From Sulfurihydrogenibium sp. YO3AOP1 (lineage in GTDB: Bacteria > Aquificota > Aquificia > Aquificales > Hydrogenothermaceae): DNA of 64,000 nt. Made by a program: the position numbers and the translations under genes. The stretch covers positions 1,075,501 through 1,139,500 of the forward strand of contig NC_010730.1 in assembly GCF_000020325.1 (NCBI RefSeq). Reading direction: 5' to 3'. Below the pieces are notes generated by a model. It saw only the letters and a program-made list of their open reading frames with translations. It did no database searches and was not told the DNA's origin. Shown in pieces: positions 29,452-38,111 of this stretch (the first letter of the stretch is position 1; each line of letters begins with the position of its first letter).

Positions 29452-30355
29452 GAAAATTGTCAAAGTAAGAGTTCCGGCTACGACGGCAAACTTAGGTGCA
29501 GGCTTTGATACATTCGGTCTTGCTTTAACACTTTACAATGAGTTTGAAGTAGAAGAAGCAGATGATGTATTTATAGAATCTTATCCAGAAAATGAATTTT
29601 TGAAAAATCCTGAGAATAACCTTTTTATAAAAGTAGTAAAGTATTTATGTGAAGCAGAAGGAAAGACATTTCACGGTGCAAAGTTAAAACAGACTGTCAA
29701 TATACCAGTAGCAAGAGGACTTGGTAGTAGTGCAACAGCAATAGTTGCAGGCATCTTAACAGGTTTTGCAGTCCATAAAAAACCGCTGACAGATGAAGAA
29801 TTTTTTAAAGTAGCATATCTATTTGAACCACATCCAGACAACCTTTTACCAGCTTGGAAAGGTGGCTTTATCACAGCATTAAAAACAGAAGATAAAACAT
29901 ATTACAGTAAAATAGATTTTCCACAAGAGTTAAAAGCAGTTGTTGTAATACCTGATTTTGAGCTATCAACAGAGCTTGCAAGGTCAGTACTACCAAAAGA
30001 AATACCATTAAAAGATGCAGTATTTAATATTCAAAGAGCATCATTATTTATAAGAGCATTGCAAGAAAAAAGATTTGATTTATTAAAAGTAGCAATGGAA
30101 GATAGATTGCATCAACCATACAGAAAAAGCCTAATTCCAAACTTTGATAAGGTTATACAGTATGCTTACGACTCAGGAGCAGTTGGTGCATCCTTAAGCG
30201 GTGCAGGTAGTACAATGTTAGCTCTTGCCTTGGATAATTTTGACAAAATTGGTCAGGCAATGGTATCAGCCTTTTCAGAAGCGGGCATAAATGCGAAATA
30301 TCTTGTTTTGGACGTAGATACGGAAGGTGCAAAGGTTGAGATAGTGGAGAAGTAG
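29444..30355 (+). CDS. thrB: Homoserine kinase
   Basis: GHMP-family kinase that phosphorylates homoserine in threonine synthesis, 303 residues. The N-terminal VRVPATTANLGAGFDTFGLA, ATP loop PVARGLGSSATAIVAGIL and C-terminal GASLSGAGSTMLAL blocks are intact. It overlaps the hldD-like gene by 8 bases. Its pathway partner lysC is at 6524-7759, far from it, so the threonine genes are scattered, as often seen in Aquificota. No anomalies. Confidence 0.96.
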   Translation: MTKKIVKVRVPATTANLGAGFDTFGLALTLYNEFEVEEADDVFIESYPENEFLKNPENNLFIKVVKYLCEAEGKTFHGAKLKQTVNIPVARGLGSSATAIVAGILTGFAVHKKPLTDEEFFKVAYLFEPHPDNLLPAWKGGFITALKTEDKTYYSKIDFPQELKAVVVIPDFELSTELARSVLPKEIPLKDAVFNIQRASLFIRALQEKRFDLLKVAMEDRLHQPYRKSLIPNFDKVIQYAYDSGAVGASLSGAGSTMLALALDNFDKIGQAMVSAFSEAGINAKYLVLDVDTEGAKVEIVEK

Positions 30356-30620
30356 GTCTAATTGAAGAGTTACCAGCAAGTGAGAATTAAAAATAAGAAA
30401 AGATGTAAGGGCGATTCATGAATCGCCCTCAATAATAAGATACTGAAAGTAGGTGAATCATTAGAAATTGAATAGGTGAGGAATTAAAAATCAGGATAGT
30501 TAAATTATTATTCTGAAGCCGGCGAAGAATCTCCTTCCTTTTTAAGAAAGGAGACCCTTTGGACTAAAGTCCTCGGGATGATGGAAGAAGGCAAGAAAAA
30601 ACTTAAAAAAGGAGTATTAC
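30356..30620. repeat. Palindrome and hairpin modules between thrB and the glycosyltransferase
   Basis: Perfect palindrome GGGCGATTCATGAATCGCCC with one extra A/T pair on each side (30408-30429), module B variant at 30507-30534 with inner stem GCCGGC, and module A at 30549-30583 (GGACTAAAGTCC). The gene that follows starts 37 bases later. Confidence 0.75.
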
Positions 30621-31859
30621 ATGGAAGAAAATAAAATCACCAAACCAAGAGTTGTATTTTTAAAAACTCCAGACCCAAAAAATATGGTTGAGAATATCAT
30701 AGATGGATTGAGTAAGTCTGTTTCTGCAAGAAATTTTGAAACAAAAGTTGTAGAAATCAACGCAGACAATCTACAAGAAGTTATCAATCAAATAGTTGAA
30801 TTTAAGCCATTATTTACATTTGATATAAACTTGGACGGTATGATTTATGCAGAAAATGAAGGACAAAAACAACCATTCTGCGACCTGCTTGGAAACATTC
30901 ATATCACATGGTTTATAGATGATCCATTGATCCATTTTACAAAATTAAAACCAGTTATTCAGTCAAATCAAATACTTTATGCAACCATTGATATAGAACA
31001 TCTTCAATGGCTTAGAACTCTTGGAAAAAATGTTGCATTAATACCAGCAGGCACTAATCCAGCTAAAATTCCACCACCAAAAGAAAAAGAGTTTGAAGTG
31101 GCATTTGTTGGACCCCTGACAGACCCAATCCTTATAGAAAATGATTGGCAACAAAGATTTGACCCAAATTTATTTGGCTTTGCTGTTGAACTTGGAAGGC
31201 TTATTTACAGAAACCCAGACATGCCAATTAGATTTGCATCGGGATATTTATTATCTCAATTAAGCCCAGAATTTCAATCTGCATTAATACAGTTCCAGCA
31301 AGAAAACGAAGAAGAATTTTCAAATCTTCTTATAGAAATTGGCCTGTATGCTATGCATCTAAGAAGATGGAATATAGTTGATTCAATAGAAAATTATGAA
31401 GTTAACATTCTTGGTCCGGTAAACGGAGAAGTTAAAGATAATGTAGTAGTTTTTGAAGAAATTTATACTCAAAAAGATGTGATAGATTTTATCTCTAAAT
31501 CAAAAATATCATTACTAAGTCAACCACCATTCATCCCATCAAGTCTTGGGTTTACAGTGTTTGACAGTGTCGCAACAGGAACTTTAACACTTGTTGAAGA
31601 AAGACTTGCTTCAAAATCTTTCTTTGAACCAGAAAAAGAGATAATTACATACCATCCAATAGATTTTATAGAAATAGAAGGAAAAATTGCTTATTATCTT
31701 GAAGAAGCTCTGGATGAAAGAGAAGAGATAGGAAAGGCAGGAAGAGAAAAAGCATTAAAAGAGCATACAATCTACTCAAGAGGCGAAATCTTAGCCAACA
31801 TTATGGAAGACATAATCAGACAATCTATTCAAGAAGAAAAAAAACCGGAGGAAAAATAA
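30621..31859 (+). CDS. CgeB-like glycosyltransferase family protein
   Basis: 412 residues, soluble. The N-terminal half has the DUF3880-type pattern (FKPLFTFDINLDGM, GNIHITWFIDDPLIHF, ATIDIEHLQWLRTLGKNV, LIPAGTNP). The C-terminal half looks like a glycosyl transferase group 1 domain (VAFVGPLTDP and, near the end, SSLGFTVFDSVATGTLTLVE followed by KAGREKALKEHTIYSRGE). Such proteins act in cell-surface glycan or protein glycosylation, and the acceptor here is unknown. It runs directly into purH, whose TTG is the base after its stop. Confidence 0.78.
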   Translation: MEENKITKPRVVFLKTPDPKNMVENIIDGLSKSVSARNFETKVVEINADNLQEVINQIVEFKPLFTFDINLDGMIYAENEGQKQPFCDLLGNIHITWFIDDPLIHFTKLKPVIQSNQILYATIDIEHLQWLRTLGKNVALIPAGTNPAKIPPPKEKEFEVAFVGPLTDPILIENDWQQRFDPNLFGFAVELGRLIYRNPDMPIRFASGYLLSQLSPEFQSALIQFQQENEEEFSNLLIEIGLYAMHLRRWNIVDSIENYEVNILGPVNGEVKDNVVVFEEIYTQKDVIDFISKSKISLLSQPPFIPSSLGFTVFDSVATGTLTLVEERLASKSFFEPEKEIITYHPIDFIEIEGKIAYYLEEALDEREEIGKAGREKALKEHTIYSRGEILANIMEDIIRQSIQEEKKPEEK

Positions 31860-33398
31860 TTGAAAAGAGCTTTGATATCTGTTTCTGATAAAACAGGTGT
31901 ATTAGAATTTGCAAAAGAGCTTAAAAATCTTGGATATGAGATTATATCCTCTTCAGGAACTGCAAAATATTTAAAAGAAAATGGCATAGATGTTATAGAA
32001 GTTTCACAAATAACAGGATTTCCAGAAATACTTGATGGTAGAGTAAAAACACTACACCCAAAAATTCATGGCGGAATTTTAGCCATCAGAGACAACCAAG
32101 ACCATATGAAACAGCTTCAAGAAAATGATATTAAACCAATAGATATTGTAGCTATAAATTTATATCCATTTGAAAACACAGTTAAAAAAGGTGCTGATTT
32201 AGATGAGATTATAGAGAATATAGACATTGGCGGTCCTGCAATGGTAAGAGCATCTGCTAAAAATTATAAATACGTTGCCATAATAACAGACCCAAAAGAT
32301 TATAGCGATATAATCAACGAGCTTAAAGAATACGGAGAAATAAGCATAAATACAAAGAAAAAACTTTCATTAAAAGCATTTAGACATACAGCCTTTTATG
32401 ACAGTATAATTTCACAAGTTTTAAATGAAAAATTTGAAATAAACGAAGATTTTCCAGAAAGTTTAACCATTCCAATGAGACTAAAATCCGGGCTAAGATA
32501 TGGAGAAAATCCACATCAAAAAGCATCTCTTTACATAAACCCACTTGAAAATGGCATTTCTGTTGCAGATAGTGAGATATTACAAGGTAAAGAAATGTCT
32601 TTTAACAACTACTACGACGTTGATTCTGCTGTGCTTTTGGTTAAAGAGTTTGAAGAACCAGCCTGCGTTATAGTGAAGCATAACAACCCTTGCGGTGTTG
32701 CAGTTGCAGAAAATATAAAACAGGCTTACACCTTTGCCCTTGAAACAGACCCAAAATCAGCATTCGGCGGAATTGTAGCATTTAATAAAGAAGTTGATGA
32801 AGATACAGCAAAAGAACTTACAAAATTATTTTTAGAGGTTGTAGTTGCACCTTCATTTTCAGATTCAGCGTTGGAAGTATTAAAAACTAAGAAGAATTTA
32901 AGAGTTGTAAAAGTTAAAAACTTTGATAAAAAATTAGAAGGAAAAGATATAAAAAGAATCTCGGGCGGTTATCTACTCCAAGACAGAAATTTAGGTCTCT
33001 ATACAGAGTTAAAAGTAGTTACAGATAGACAGCCAACAGAAAAAGAGTTGGAAGATTTAATATTTGCTTTAAAAGTTGTTAAGCATGTAAAATCTAATGC
33101 GGTTGTGATAGCAAAAGACAAAAGAACTGTTGGCATTGGAGTAGGACAAACTTCAAGAGTAGATAGTTTAGAAACTGCAATCAAAAAAGCAAAAGAATTT
33201 AATCTACCATTAGAAGGAAGCGTTCTTGCATCAGAAGCATTTTTCCCATTTAGAGATAGCATTGATACAGCAGCAAAAGAAGGAATAAAAGCTGTTATAC
33301 AACCAGGTGGTTCAATCAGAGACCAAGAGGTAATAGATGCATGTAATGAGCATGGAATTGCTATGATATTTACAAACATGAGACACTTTAAACATTAA
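31860..33398 (+). CDS. purH: Bifunctional AICAR formyltransferase / IMP cyclohydrolase
   Basis: Last two steps of IMP synthesis, 512 residues. The N-terminal cyclohydrolase domain begins RALISVSDKTGVLEFAKEL and has DGRVKTLHPKIHGGIL and NLYPFENTV. The C-terminal formyltransferase domain has RYGENPHQKASLY, VKHNNPCGVAVAE and SEAFFPFRDSID and ends GIAMIFTNMRHFKH. The start is TTG behind CCGGAGG. FolD, which supplies the formyl-folate pathway, follows after 12 bases. Complete and ordinary. Confidence 0.97.
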   Translation: MKRALISVSDKTGVLEFAKELKNLGYEIISSSGTAKYLKENGIDVIEVSQITGFPEILDGRVKTLHPKIHGGILAIRDNQDHMKQLQENDIKPIDIVAINLYPFENTVKKGADLDEIIENIDIGGPAMVRASAKNYKYVAIITDPKDYSDIINELKEYGEISINTKKKLSLKAFRHTAFYDSIISQVLNEKFEINEDFPESLTIPMRLKSGLRYGENPHQKASLYINPLENGISVADSEILQGKEMSFNNYYDVDSAVLLVKEFEEPACVIVKHNNPCGVAVAENIKQAYTFALETDPKSAFGGIVAFNKEVDEDTAKELTKLFLEVVVAPSFSDSALEVLKTKKNLRVVKVKNFDKKLEGKDIKRISGGYLLQDRNLGLYTELKVVTDRQPTEKELEDLIFALKVVKHVKSNAVVIAKDKRTVGIGVGQTSRVDSLETAIKKAKEFNLPLEGSVLASEAFFPFRDSIDTAAKEGIKAVIQPGGSIRDQEVIDACNEHGIAMIFTNMRHFKH

Positions 33399-33410
33399 GG
33401 AGTAGAAGGC

Positions 33411-34268
33411 TTGATTTTATTAGACGGAAAATCCTTAGCAGAGAAGATAAAAAATCAAATAAAACAAGAAATAGACCAGTTAACACAAAAAGGCTATAGA
33501 CAACCTGTTTTATCTGTGATTCTTGTCGGAGAAAACCCAGCAAGTCAGATTTATGTAAATAAAAAAATTAAAGATTGTGCATCGGTAGGAATTAAATCAA
33601 AACCGTTTTTCTTACCTGAAAATATAACCCAAACGGAGCTTTTAGAGCTTATTGGAGACCTAAACGGAGATGAAGAGGTTGATGGAATTTTAGTCCAGCT
33701 TCCCCTACCATCTCATATAAACACGCTTGAAATAATAGAAGCTATAAACCCATACAAAGATGTTGACGGATTTCACCCAATAAACGTTGGAAAGCTTGCA
33801 ACAGGAAGAAATGATGCAATACTTCCATGTACACCCTATGGAATAATGAAACTTTTACACGAGTACAATATTGACCATTTTGGAAAAGATGTTGTAGTTG
33901 TGGGAGCAAGCAACATAGTAGGAAAACCAATGTCTTTATTATTTTTAAAAGATGAAAAATCAACTGTAACAATATGCCATAAAAATACAAAAGACTTAAA
34001 GTCTCATACACTTAAAGCAGACATATTAGTCGTAGCAGTAGGAAAGCCGAAATTAATCACTGAGGATATGGTTAAAGAAGGTGCTGTTGTTATTGATGTA
34101 GGAATCAATAGAGTTGATGGTAAAATCGTTGGTGATGTAGATTTTGAAAACGTAAAGAAAAAAGCCTACGCAATTACTCCAGTCCCCGGCGGCGTTGGTC
34201 CAATGACCGTCGCTATGCTTTTATATAATACACTAGAAATTTATAAAAGAAAATTAATTGAAATATGA
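33411..34268 (+). CDS. folD: Methylenetetrahydrofolate dehydrogenase / cyclohydrolase
   Basis: Bifunctional folate enzyme, 285 residues. [77 protein letters not shown] and the C-terminal [15 protein letters not shown] are all present, including the catalytic Lys in YVNKKIK. The start is TTG with GGAG 10-12 bases upstream. It pairs functionally with purH just before it. No anomalies. Confidence 0.97.
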   Translation: MILLDGKSLAEKIKNQIKQEIDQLTQKGYRQPVLSVILVGENPASQIYVNKKIKDCASVGIKSKPFFLPENITQTELLELIGDLNGDEEVDGILVQLPLPSHINTLEIIEAINPYKDVDGFHPINVGKLATGRNDAILPCTPYGIMKLLHEYNIDHFGKDVVVVGASNIVGKPMSLLFLKDEKSTVTICHKNTKDLKSHTLKADILVVAVGKPKLITEDMVKEGAVVIDVGINRVDGKIVGDVDFENVKKKAYAITPVPGGVGPMTVAMLLYNTLEIYKRKLIEI

Positions 34269-34545
34269 GATGTAAGAGGTGATGGTGATTTAAAATTTTG
34301 ACTAAGCCTAAAAATAATTAACCTTTTGTTCAGCCATTCTGAATAAAGTAAAGAATTTTCTGCTTTTTTACCTCTTACTTTTCACTTCTTATTTCCTCGC
34401 TTTTTAAAAGAAAAGATCCTTCAGACTTACGTCCTCAGGATAACGGGAAAAGGTTGAATGATAGGTATCAGTTAAAGAGTGGCTTTATTTATTATTCTGC
34501 AGCCAGCGAAGAATCTCATATTTTTTGAATTTCTCGCTCACTGTA
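34269..34545. repeat. Hairpin modules between folD and the cysteine-rich gene
   Basis: Decayed module B 34332-34360, module A 34412-34445 (ATCCTTCAGACTTACGTCCT), module B variant 34491-34518, and a type-1 end AATTTCTCGCTCACTGTAT that reaches the stop of the next gene at 34546. Confidence 0.72.
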
Positions 34546-35082
34546 TTATCTCAAAAATACAAATTTACATTTTTGATTTTCATAATCTCTTTCTTCCCAC
34601 TTAATACCTTTTACCCCTTCCTCTAAACCTCTTACAAAAGCCTCTATAAATCCCCATCCACACCAGCATACACAATGCTCAATTGGTCCAAGTCCTCTTG
34701 GTTTTAAAGCTCCCTCATAAAATACACAATTACAAATATAAGCTTCATTACTATTTCTTTCTATTTTATACGCAAAGCCAAAAGCATTTAAAGATTTTTC
34801 AAGTAAATCTTCCCACTCTTCCTTTGGATGCTTTTCCATTAGAGATTTGGCAACTTCCCTTCCAAGCTGTCTAATTATTGCATATCCACCTTTCTGACCA
34901 AACATGTTTTGAACTTCATCTGCAAAAGCAAAAACAATATCTCTTCCAGTACAGTTTTCTTTGTTTTTCTCCATAACAGATTTCACTATATTATCTACAG
35001 CCTTTTCTCCAATGATCGCTTTGGTCAGATCTATCAAAGTATTAATAACTTCCTGATTTATCTCACCTTTTATCTCTGCCAT
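34546..35082 (-). CDS. Hypothetical protein with cysteine-rich C terminus, possibly V4R-like
   Basis: 178 residues. An ATG at 35082 with GGGGGATT upstream is preferred over an ATG 39 bases earlier. The N-terminal two thirds are helical (INTLIDLTKAIIGEKAVDNI, GGYAIIRQLGREVAKSLM). The C-terminal third has several cysteines: EAYICNCVFYEGALKPRG and EHCVCWCGWGFIEAFVRGL. The overall pattern recalls V4R-type small-molecule-binding domains, but I cannot confirm it. Metal or heme binding is possible. It stands alone next to the insertion-sequence region. Confidence 0.6.
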   Translation of the reverse strand: MAEIKGEINQEVINTLIDLTKAIIGEKAVDNIVKSVMEKNKENCTGRDIVFAFADEVQNMFGQKGGYAIIRQLGREVAKSLMEKHPKEEWEDLLEKSLNAFGFAYKIERNSNEAYICNCVFYEGALKPRGLGPIEHCVCWCGWGFIEAFVRGLEEGVKGIKWEERDYENQKCKFVFLR

Positions 35083-35370
35083 GTTAATCCCCCAAAAATT
35101 ATTCATAATAATTATATACATATAAATTATAGAAAAATTAGAAAATATATTAAACCCAAATTACTATATTATCAAGATAATGTATAAGTTATAGCAGTTT
35201 GGGAAAATTAAAAAAATGAAGAAAACTATGAGACTTTTCAGTTTGTTGCTTACTGACAAAGCTCCTCAACGGTGTCATTCTGAGCGAAGCGAAGAATCTC
35301 CTGTTTTCTCTATTATTTCTTTCAAACAAATAACATTAAAAAAGAGATCCTTCGGCTTTGCAGCCTCAGA
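35083..35370. repeat. Hairpin modules at the left border of the IS110 element
   Basis: Module B at 35273-35301 (TGTCATTCTGAGCGAAGCG) and a module A starting at 35343 (inner stem GGCTTTGCAGCC), which is interrupted at its end TCAGA|ATG by the IS110 element at 35371. The first 190 bases hold nothing I recognise. Confidence 0.8.
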
Positions 35371-35791
35371 ATGTTCTATGTTAAATGTCAAGTACAAAAA
35401 TTTTCATCAAATGGTCTTCTGCTTTTTAATACACCATATGCTTGCCTTAATAACTTATGTGCTACAGCTACTAATGCTAACTTTTTAGCCTTACCTTTAC
35501 TTACTAACCTCTCGTATAATTCTCTGCAGTATTTGTTAAACCTTATTGCTGATAATGCTGCCATGTATAGTATCTTCCTTGTATATGGACTTCCCATCTT
35601 CTTTATCCAGCCACTTTTCTTTACACTCGTTCCACTTTCATGTATACCCGGACTGATTCCTATAAAACTTGATGCATCTTTTACACTCTTAAATCTTTCA
35701 AAATTTCCATATACTGATATTATCATTCCTATAGTCCTATCACTTATACCGGGTATACTTTTTAAAAGTTTATACTCTTCTTGATAATTCT

Positions 35792-35799
35792 TCTTAGAC
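35792..35799. repeat. Target-site duplication of the IS256 copy, left
   Basis: TCTTAGAC, identical to 36987-36994 on the other side of the IS256 element. Confidence 0.9.
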
Positions 35800-36986
35800 G
35801 GGAGTTAAAATAATGTTGTGTCTAAATAAAATTATAAGGAGGAGTAGTAATGAATAAAAAAGAATACTTTGAAAAAGTGTTAGACAGATCAACTGAAGAA
35901 TTAGTAAAAGAACTTTTCCCAAACGGTATAACAACTCAAGAAAAGATAGGTATAAGAAAACTTTTAGAATCTGTTGTGGAACTGATTATGAATCAGGAAA
36001 GAAATTTCTTCCTTGAAAATGATAAAGACAACAAAGCAAATGGATATTATGAAAGAAGCCTAAATACTGGTTCTTTCAAGCTTAACATAAATGTTTCAAG
36101 AGATAGAAAGGGTAAATTTAGACCACAAATATTACCTGACCCTTACAAAAGAGTTGATGAAGATTATATAGACCTTCTTATGAGTTTGGTATCCAATGGA
36201 TACTCAGAAAGCAAGATAGATTCTACATTAAAAAGCTTGGGCTTAAACTACTCAAAACAACATATGGATAAAATCAAAAAAGAGCTTATAGAAAGACTTA
36301 ATGATTTTAAAACAAGAGAGCTTCCATCGGATGCATTTGTACTGTATATAGATGCATACCACTGTGATATAAAAGAGAAAAACAAAATCAGAAAAGCTTC
36401 TGTCTATGTAGTTCTTGGAGTGGACTTACAAGGAAATAAAGATATATTTGGATTTTATACATTTTTCAGTAGTGAAAACAAAGCAGACTGGATAAAAGTA
36501 TTCAATGATTTAATAGATAGAGGACTAAAAAGAGTAATGCTTATAGTAAGTGATGATTTTCCTGGGATAACAAAAGCCATAGAAACACTATTTCCTTATA
36601 CAGACCATCAGCTATGTTTAGCCCATTTACAAAGAAACGTTAGAAATCAGATGGATAAAGAAGATTCACAAGTATTTAACAAAGAATTAAAAAACATAAA
36701 AGAAAACAGCTTAGATTATGAAGATGGATTAGAAAAATTAGATGACTTATGTAGCAAAAAATACAGTGGAAAGTGTTAATAGTACGATAGAGAAAGTAAG
36801 AATAAATTTAGGTGGATATTTTCAATCTGTGGACATTCTTGAGATAAATCTGCTTATACAAAGAGACAATTTAAAGAATGGAAAATGGAAAAAGCCTATA
36901 CCTGCTTTTAAAGGAGTCTCTTATGAAATTTTACAATTGTTTAATAAAAAGTTTTCAATCCAGACACAAAATTATTGACAAGTCTC
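35800..36986 (+). mobile_element. IS256-family insertion sequence, internally deleted
   Basis: 1187 bp, bounded by the 8-bp direct repeat TCTTAGAC. The ends are imperfect inverted repeats: GGGAGTTAAAATAATGTTGT at the left and, read from the right end, GAGACTTGTCAATAATTTTG; both continue into GTGTCT. It carries one broken transposase gene. Removing it with one repeat copy joins the IS110 transposase frame exactly. Confidence 0.92.
35850..36978 (+). pseudogene. IS256-family (Mutator-type) transposase, deletion and frameshift
   Basis: The first 304 or so codons from the ATG at 35850 (AGGAGGAG upstream) give a normal N-terminal and catalytic start: the first Asp is in VLYIDAYHCD, the second in LIVSDDFPGI, and DHQLCLAHLQRNVRNQM is the family block. 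After LEKLDDLC the sequence jumps, out of frame, to KNTVESVNSTIEKVRINLGG, which contains the expected catalytic Glu and runs to 36978. About 40-50 residues of the usual protein are missing at the join. The copy cannot encode an intact transposase; it might be mobilised by an intact relative elsewhere. Confidence 0.92.
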
Positions 36987-36994
36987 TCTTAGAC
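36987..36994. repeat. Target-site duplication of the IS256 copy, right
   Basis: TCTTAGAC, matching 35792-35799; it lies within the IS110 transposase reading frame. Confidence 0.9.
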
Positions 36995-37499
36995 AATTCT
37001 TTTATCTCTTTCTCAAGTTCTTTTATGTTCTTTTCTATTTTTCTGATTATCTCATCATAATATTCCAAGTTCTCTTTCAATTTTTTCATGGTACATGACT
37101 TAATGATTCTCTTTGATTTCTTAGCATTGTAAGCTGTTTTTGTAGGTCTTCCAATATCTTTAGTTTTACTTCTATTTCTTTTTCTACATCTGATTTTGGT
37201 TTATAAAGCTCTCCATCAAAAAACATTCTTCCATATTCTGCTGTTGTAGTATGAATCAGCTTTATCTGTTTTTACTCCCGCATGTTCCATTATGATAAGC
37301 ATATCTGACTGCTTAAACTTCTTCAAAAATGGCTTTATTTTCATTTCAAACTCTACCGGGTCTGATTTAACTTCAAAATTTTCTTTCTTGTTATCATACA
37401 AAACTGTAGCAGTGAATGAGTTTTTAGATACATCAACTCCTATAACAATTTTGTAGTTATTCATATGAGCACCTCCTTTTTTAAAATACTTGACATGAA

Positions 37500-37665
37500 A
37501 GAACTTCCTGATAACCTATCATCGTGGTTAAATACAGGCTTAAAAGCCTAATGTTCTTACTGCAGGTTTTAGGAAGTAGAGGAAGGACAGTCTAAAACAT
37601 TCTGATCGGTCTTAAAAGACAAATGACAGTCACTTGATCTGTCCTTCCATTTTTCTCCCATGTCT
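37500..37665 (-). ncRNA. Candidate IS110 bridge RNA with target- and donor-binding loops
   Basis: Transcribed from the left end of the IS110 element toward the transposase. First loop: a 10-bp stem GGAAGGACAG/CTGTCCTTCC (37639-37648 with 37581-37590), symmetrical 18-base internal loops, and an apical hairpin GTCTT-TT-AAGAC (37609-37620). Its left side contains TGTCATT (37622-37628) and its right side encodes the complement of CATTCTGA (37598-37605). Together they specify TGTCATTCTGA, the hairpin-repeat sequence. Second loop: stem ACTTCCT/AGGAAGT plus AACC/GGTT (37503-37577), apical AGGCTT-TT-AAGCCT (37536-37549). Its left side AGAACAT (37551-37557) equals the element's right end, and its right side ACGATG pairs with the left end CATCGT. 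Predicted length of about 165 bases is close to the IS621 bridge RNA. Confidence 0.82.
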
Positions 37666-37671
37666 ATAATT

Positions 37672-37700
37672 ATTATAAAACTTATTCTCTTATAGTTTAA
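37672..37700 (-). promoter_or_regulatory. Promoter candidate for the bridge RNA
   Basis: Minus strand -35 TTAAAC (37695-37700), 17-base spacer, perfect -10 TATAAT (37672-37677). Start expected near 37665, just before the first RNA stem. Confidence 0.6.
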
Positions 37701-37730
37701 AAAAATTTTTAGTATATTTAATATACGATG

Positions 37731-38075
37731 ACCAGGAAGAAACAATATTCCTCGGACTTTCATACTCGGTATGACAAAAAACCTACCAATGGTGTCATTC
37801 TGAGCGTAAGCGAAGAATCTCCTGTTTTTCTTTTCAAAACACTTAAGTAAGGGTTCCTTCAGCCTTCTGCTTAAGGATGGCGGGCAAAGGTAAAGTTATA
37901 TTTACATATACACTCTACAGCTTACAAAAGTTTTAGAATACCCTCACAGGCATATTGACTTATGATGAACAAGATTATGAGTAATATAGAAATTAAAAAT
38001 GTGGCAAGTAATATATGATGTTTAAGAGATTTTAAAATACCCTTTACGCTCTAACTTTCTTACATCTTTTAAAAT
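37731..38075. repeat. Hairpin modules right of the IS110 element
   Basis: A decayed module A (ATTCCTCGGACTTTCATACT, 37747-37775), module B 37793-37822 (TGTCATTCTGAGCGTAAGCG), a decayed module A 37851-37882, and a type-2 end around 37921-37947 (AAAGTTTTAGAATACCC). The rest up to the glnA terminator is AT-rich without features I recognise. Confidence 0.7.
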
Positions 38076-38100
38076 CAAAAAACCCTCCCATTAGGAGGGC
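38076..38100 (-). terminator. Rho-independent terminator of glnBA
   Basis: Stem CCCTCC/GGAGGG with a short loop, followed in the glnA direction by six T (A tract at 38077-38082), 12 bases past the glnA stop. Confidence 0.9.
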
Positions 38101-38111
38101 ATTATAATTAA

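Larger units (their letters stand above)
35388..37464 (-). pseudogene. IS110-family transposase (DEDD recombinase), broken
   Basis: Read on the minus strand. The N-terminal part (ATG 37464, GGAGGTG upstream) has the RuvC-like start NNYKIVIGVDVSKNSFTATV and MLIIMEHAGV. An internal deletion then joins HAGV directly to KTDKADSYY, and a frameshift follows near 37240. The middle coiled coil (IIRKIEKNIKELEKEIKELS) runs to 36987. The IS256 insertion splits the gene there. The C-terminal part resumes at 35799 as KNYQEEYKLLKSIPGISDRT, with the Transposase_20 core ASSFIGISPGIHESG and MGSPYTRKILYMAALSAIR, and ends at 35388. Three separate lesions mean it cannot make active transposase. Confidence 0.92.
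35371..37727 (-). mobile_element. IS110-family element, degraded, interrupted by IS256, inserted in a hairpin repeat
   Basis: Boundaries come from three agreeing signals. The core ATG (CAT on the element's strand) occurs at both ends (35371-35373 and 37728-37730). Joining the flanks rebuilds hairpin module A (TCAGA-ATG-ACC). The loops of the RNA at 37500-37665 match both ends and the target. The right end lies about 15 bases after the transposase stop; the left end holds about 263 noncoding bases, as in IS110 elements with a left-end bridge RNA. Without the IS256 copy and one target duplication the element is about 1.16 kb, slightly short because of an internal deletion in its gene. Confidence 0.85.

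Noticed and set aside
35216-35784. Plus-strand open frames across the IS110 3' end
   Set aside because: They overlap hairpin modules and the minus-strand transposase C terminus, which has clear Transposase_20 motifs.
37569-37763. A 64-codon minus-strand frame in the IS110 left end
   Set aside because: It coincides with the bridge RNA stems and has no protein-family features; the RNA structure explains the sequence better.
37747-37775. Placing the IS110 left end at GTCAT|ACCGAG (about 37767) in place of 37727
   Set aside because: That border would also restore a module, but the donor loop matches CATCGT at 37725-37730 and not ACCGAG. The stretch 37747-37775 is better read as a decayed module A.
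35273-37822. CRISPR array made of the recurring hairpin units
   Set aside because: The units are palindromic, irregularly spaced and in alternating orientation across the whole window; no cas genes and no uniform spacers.
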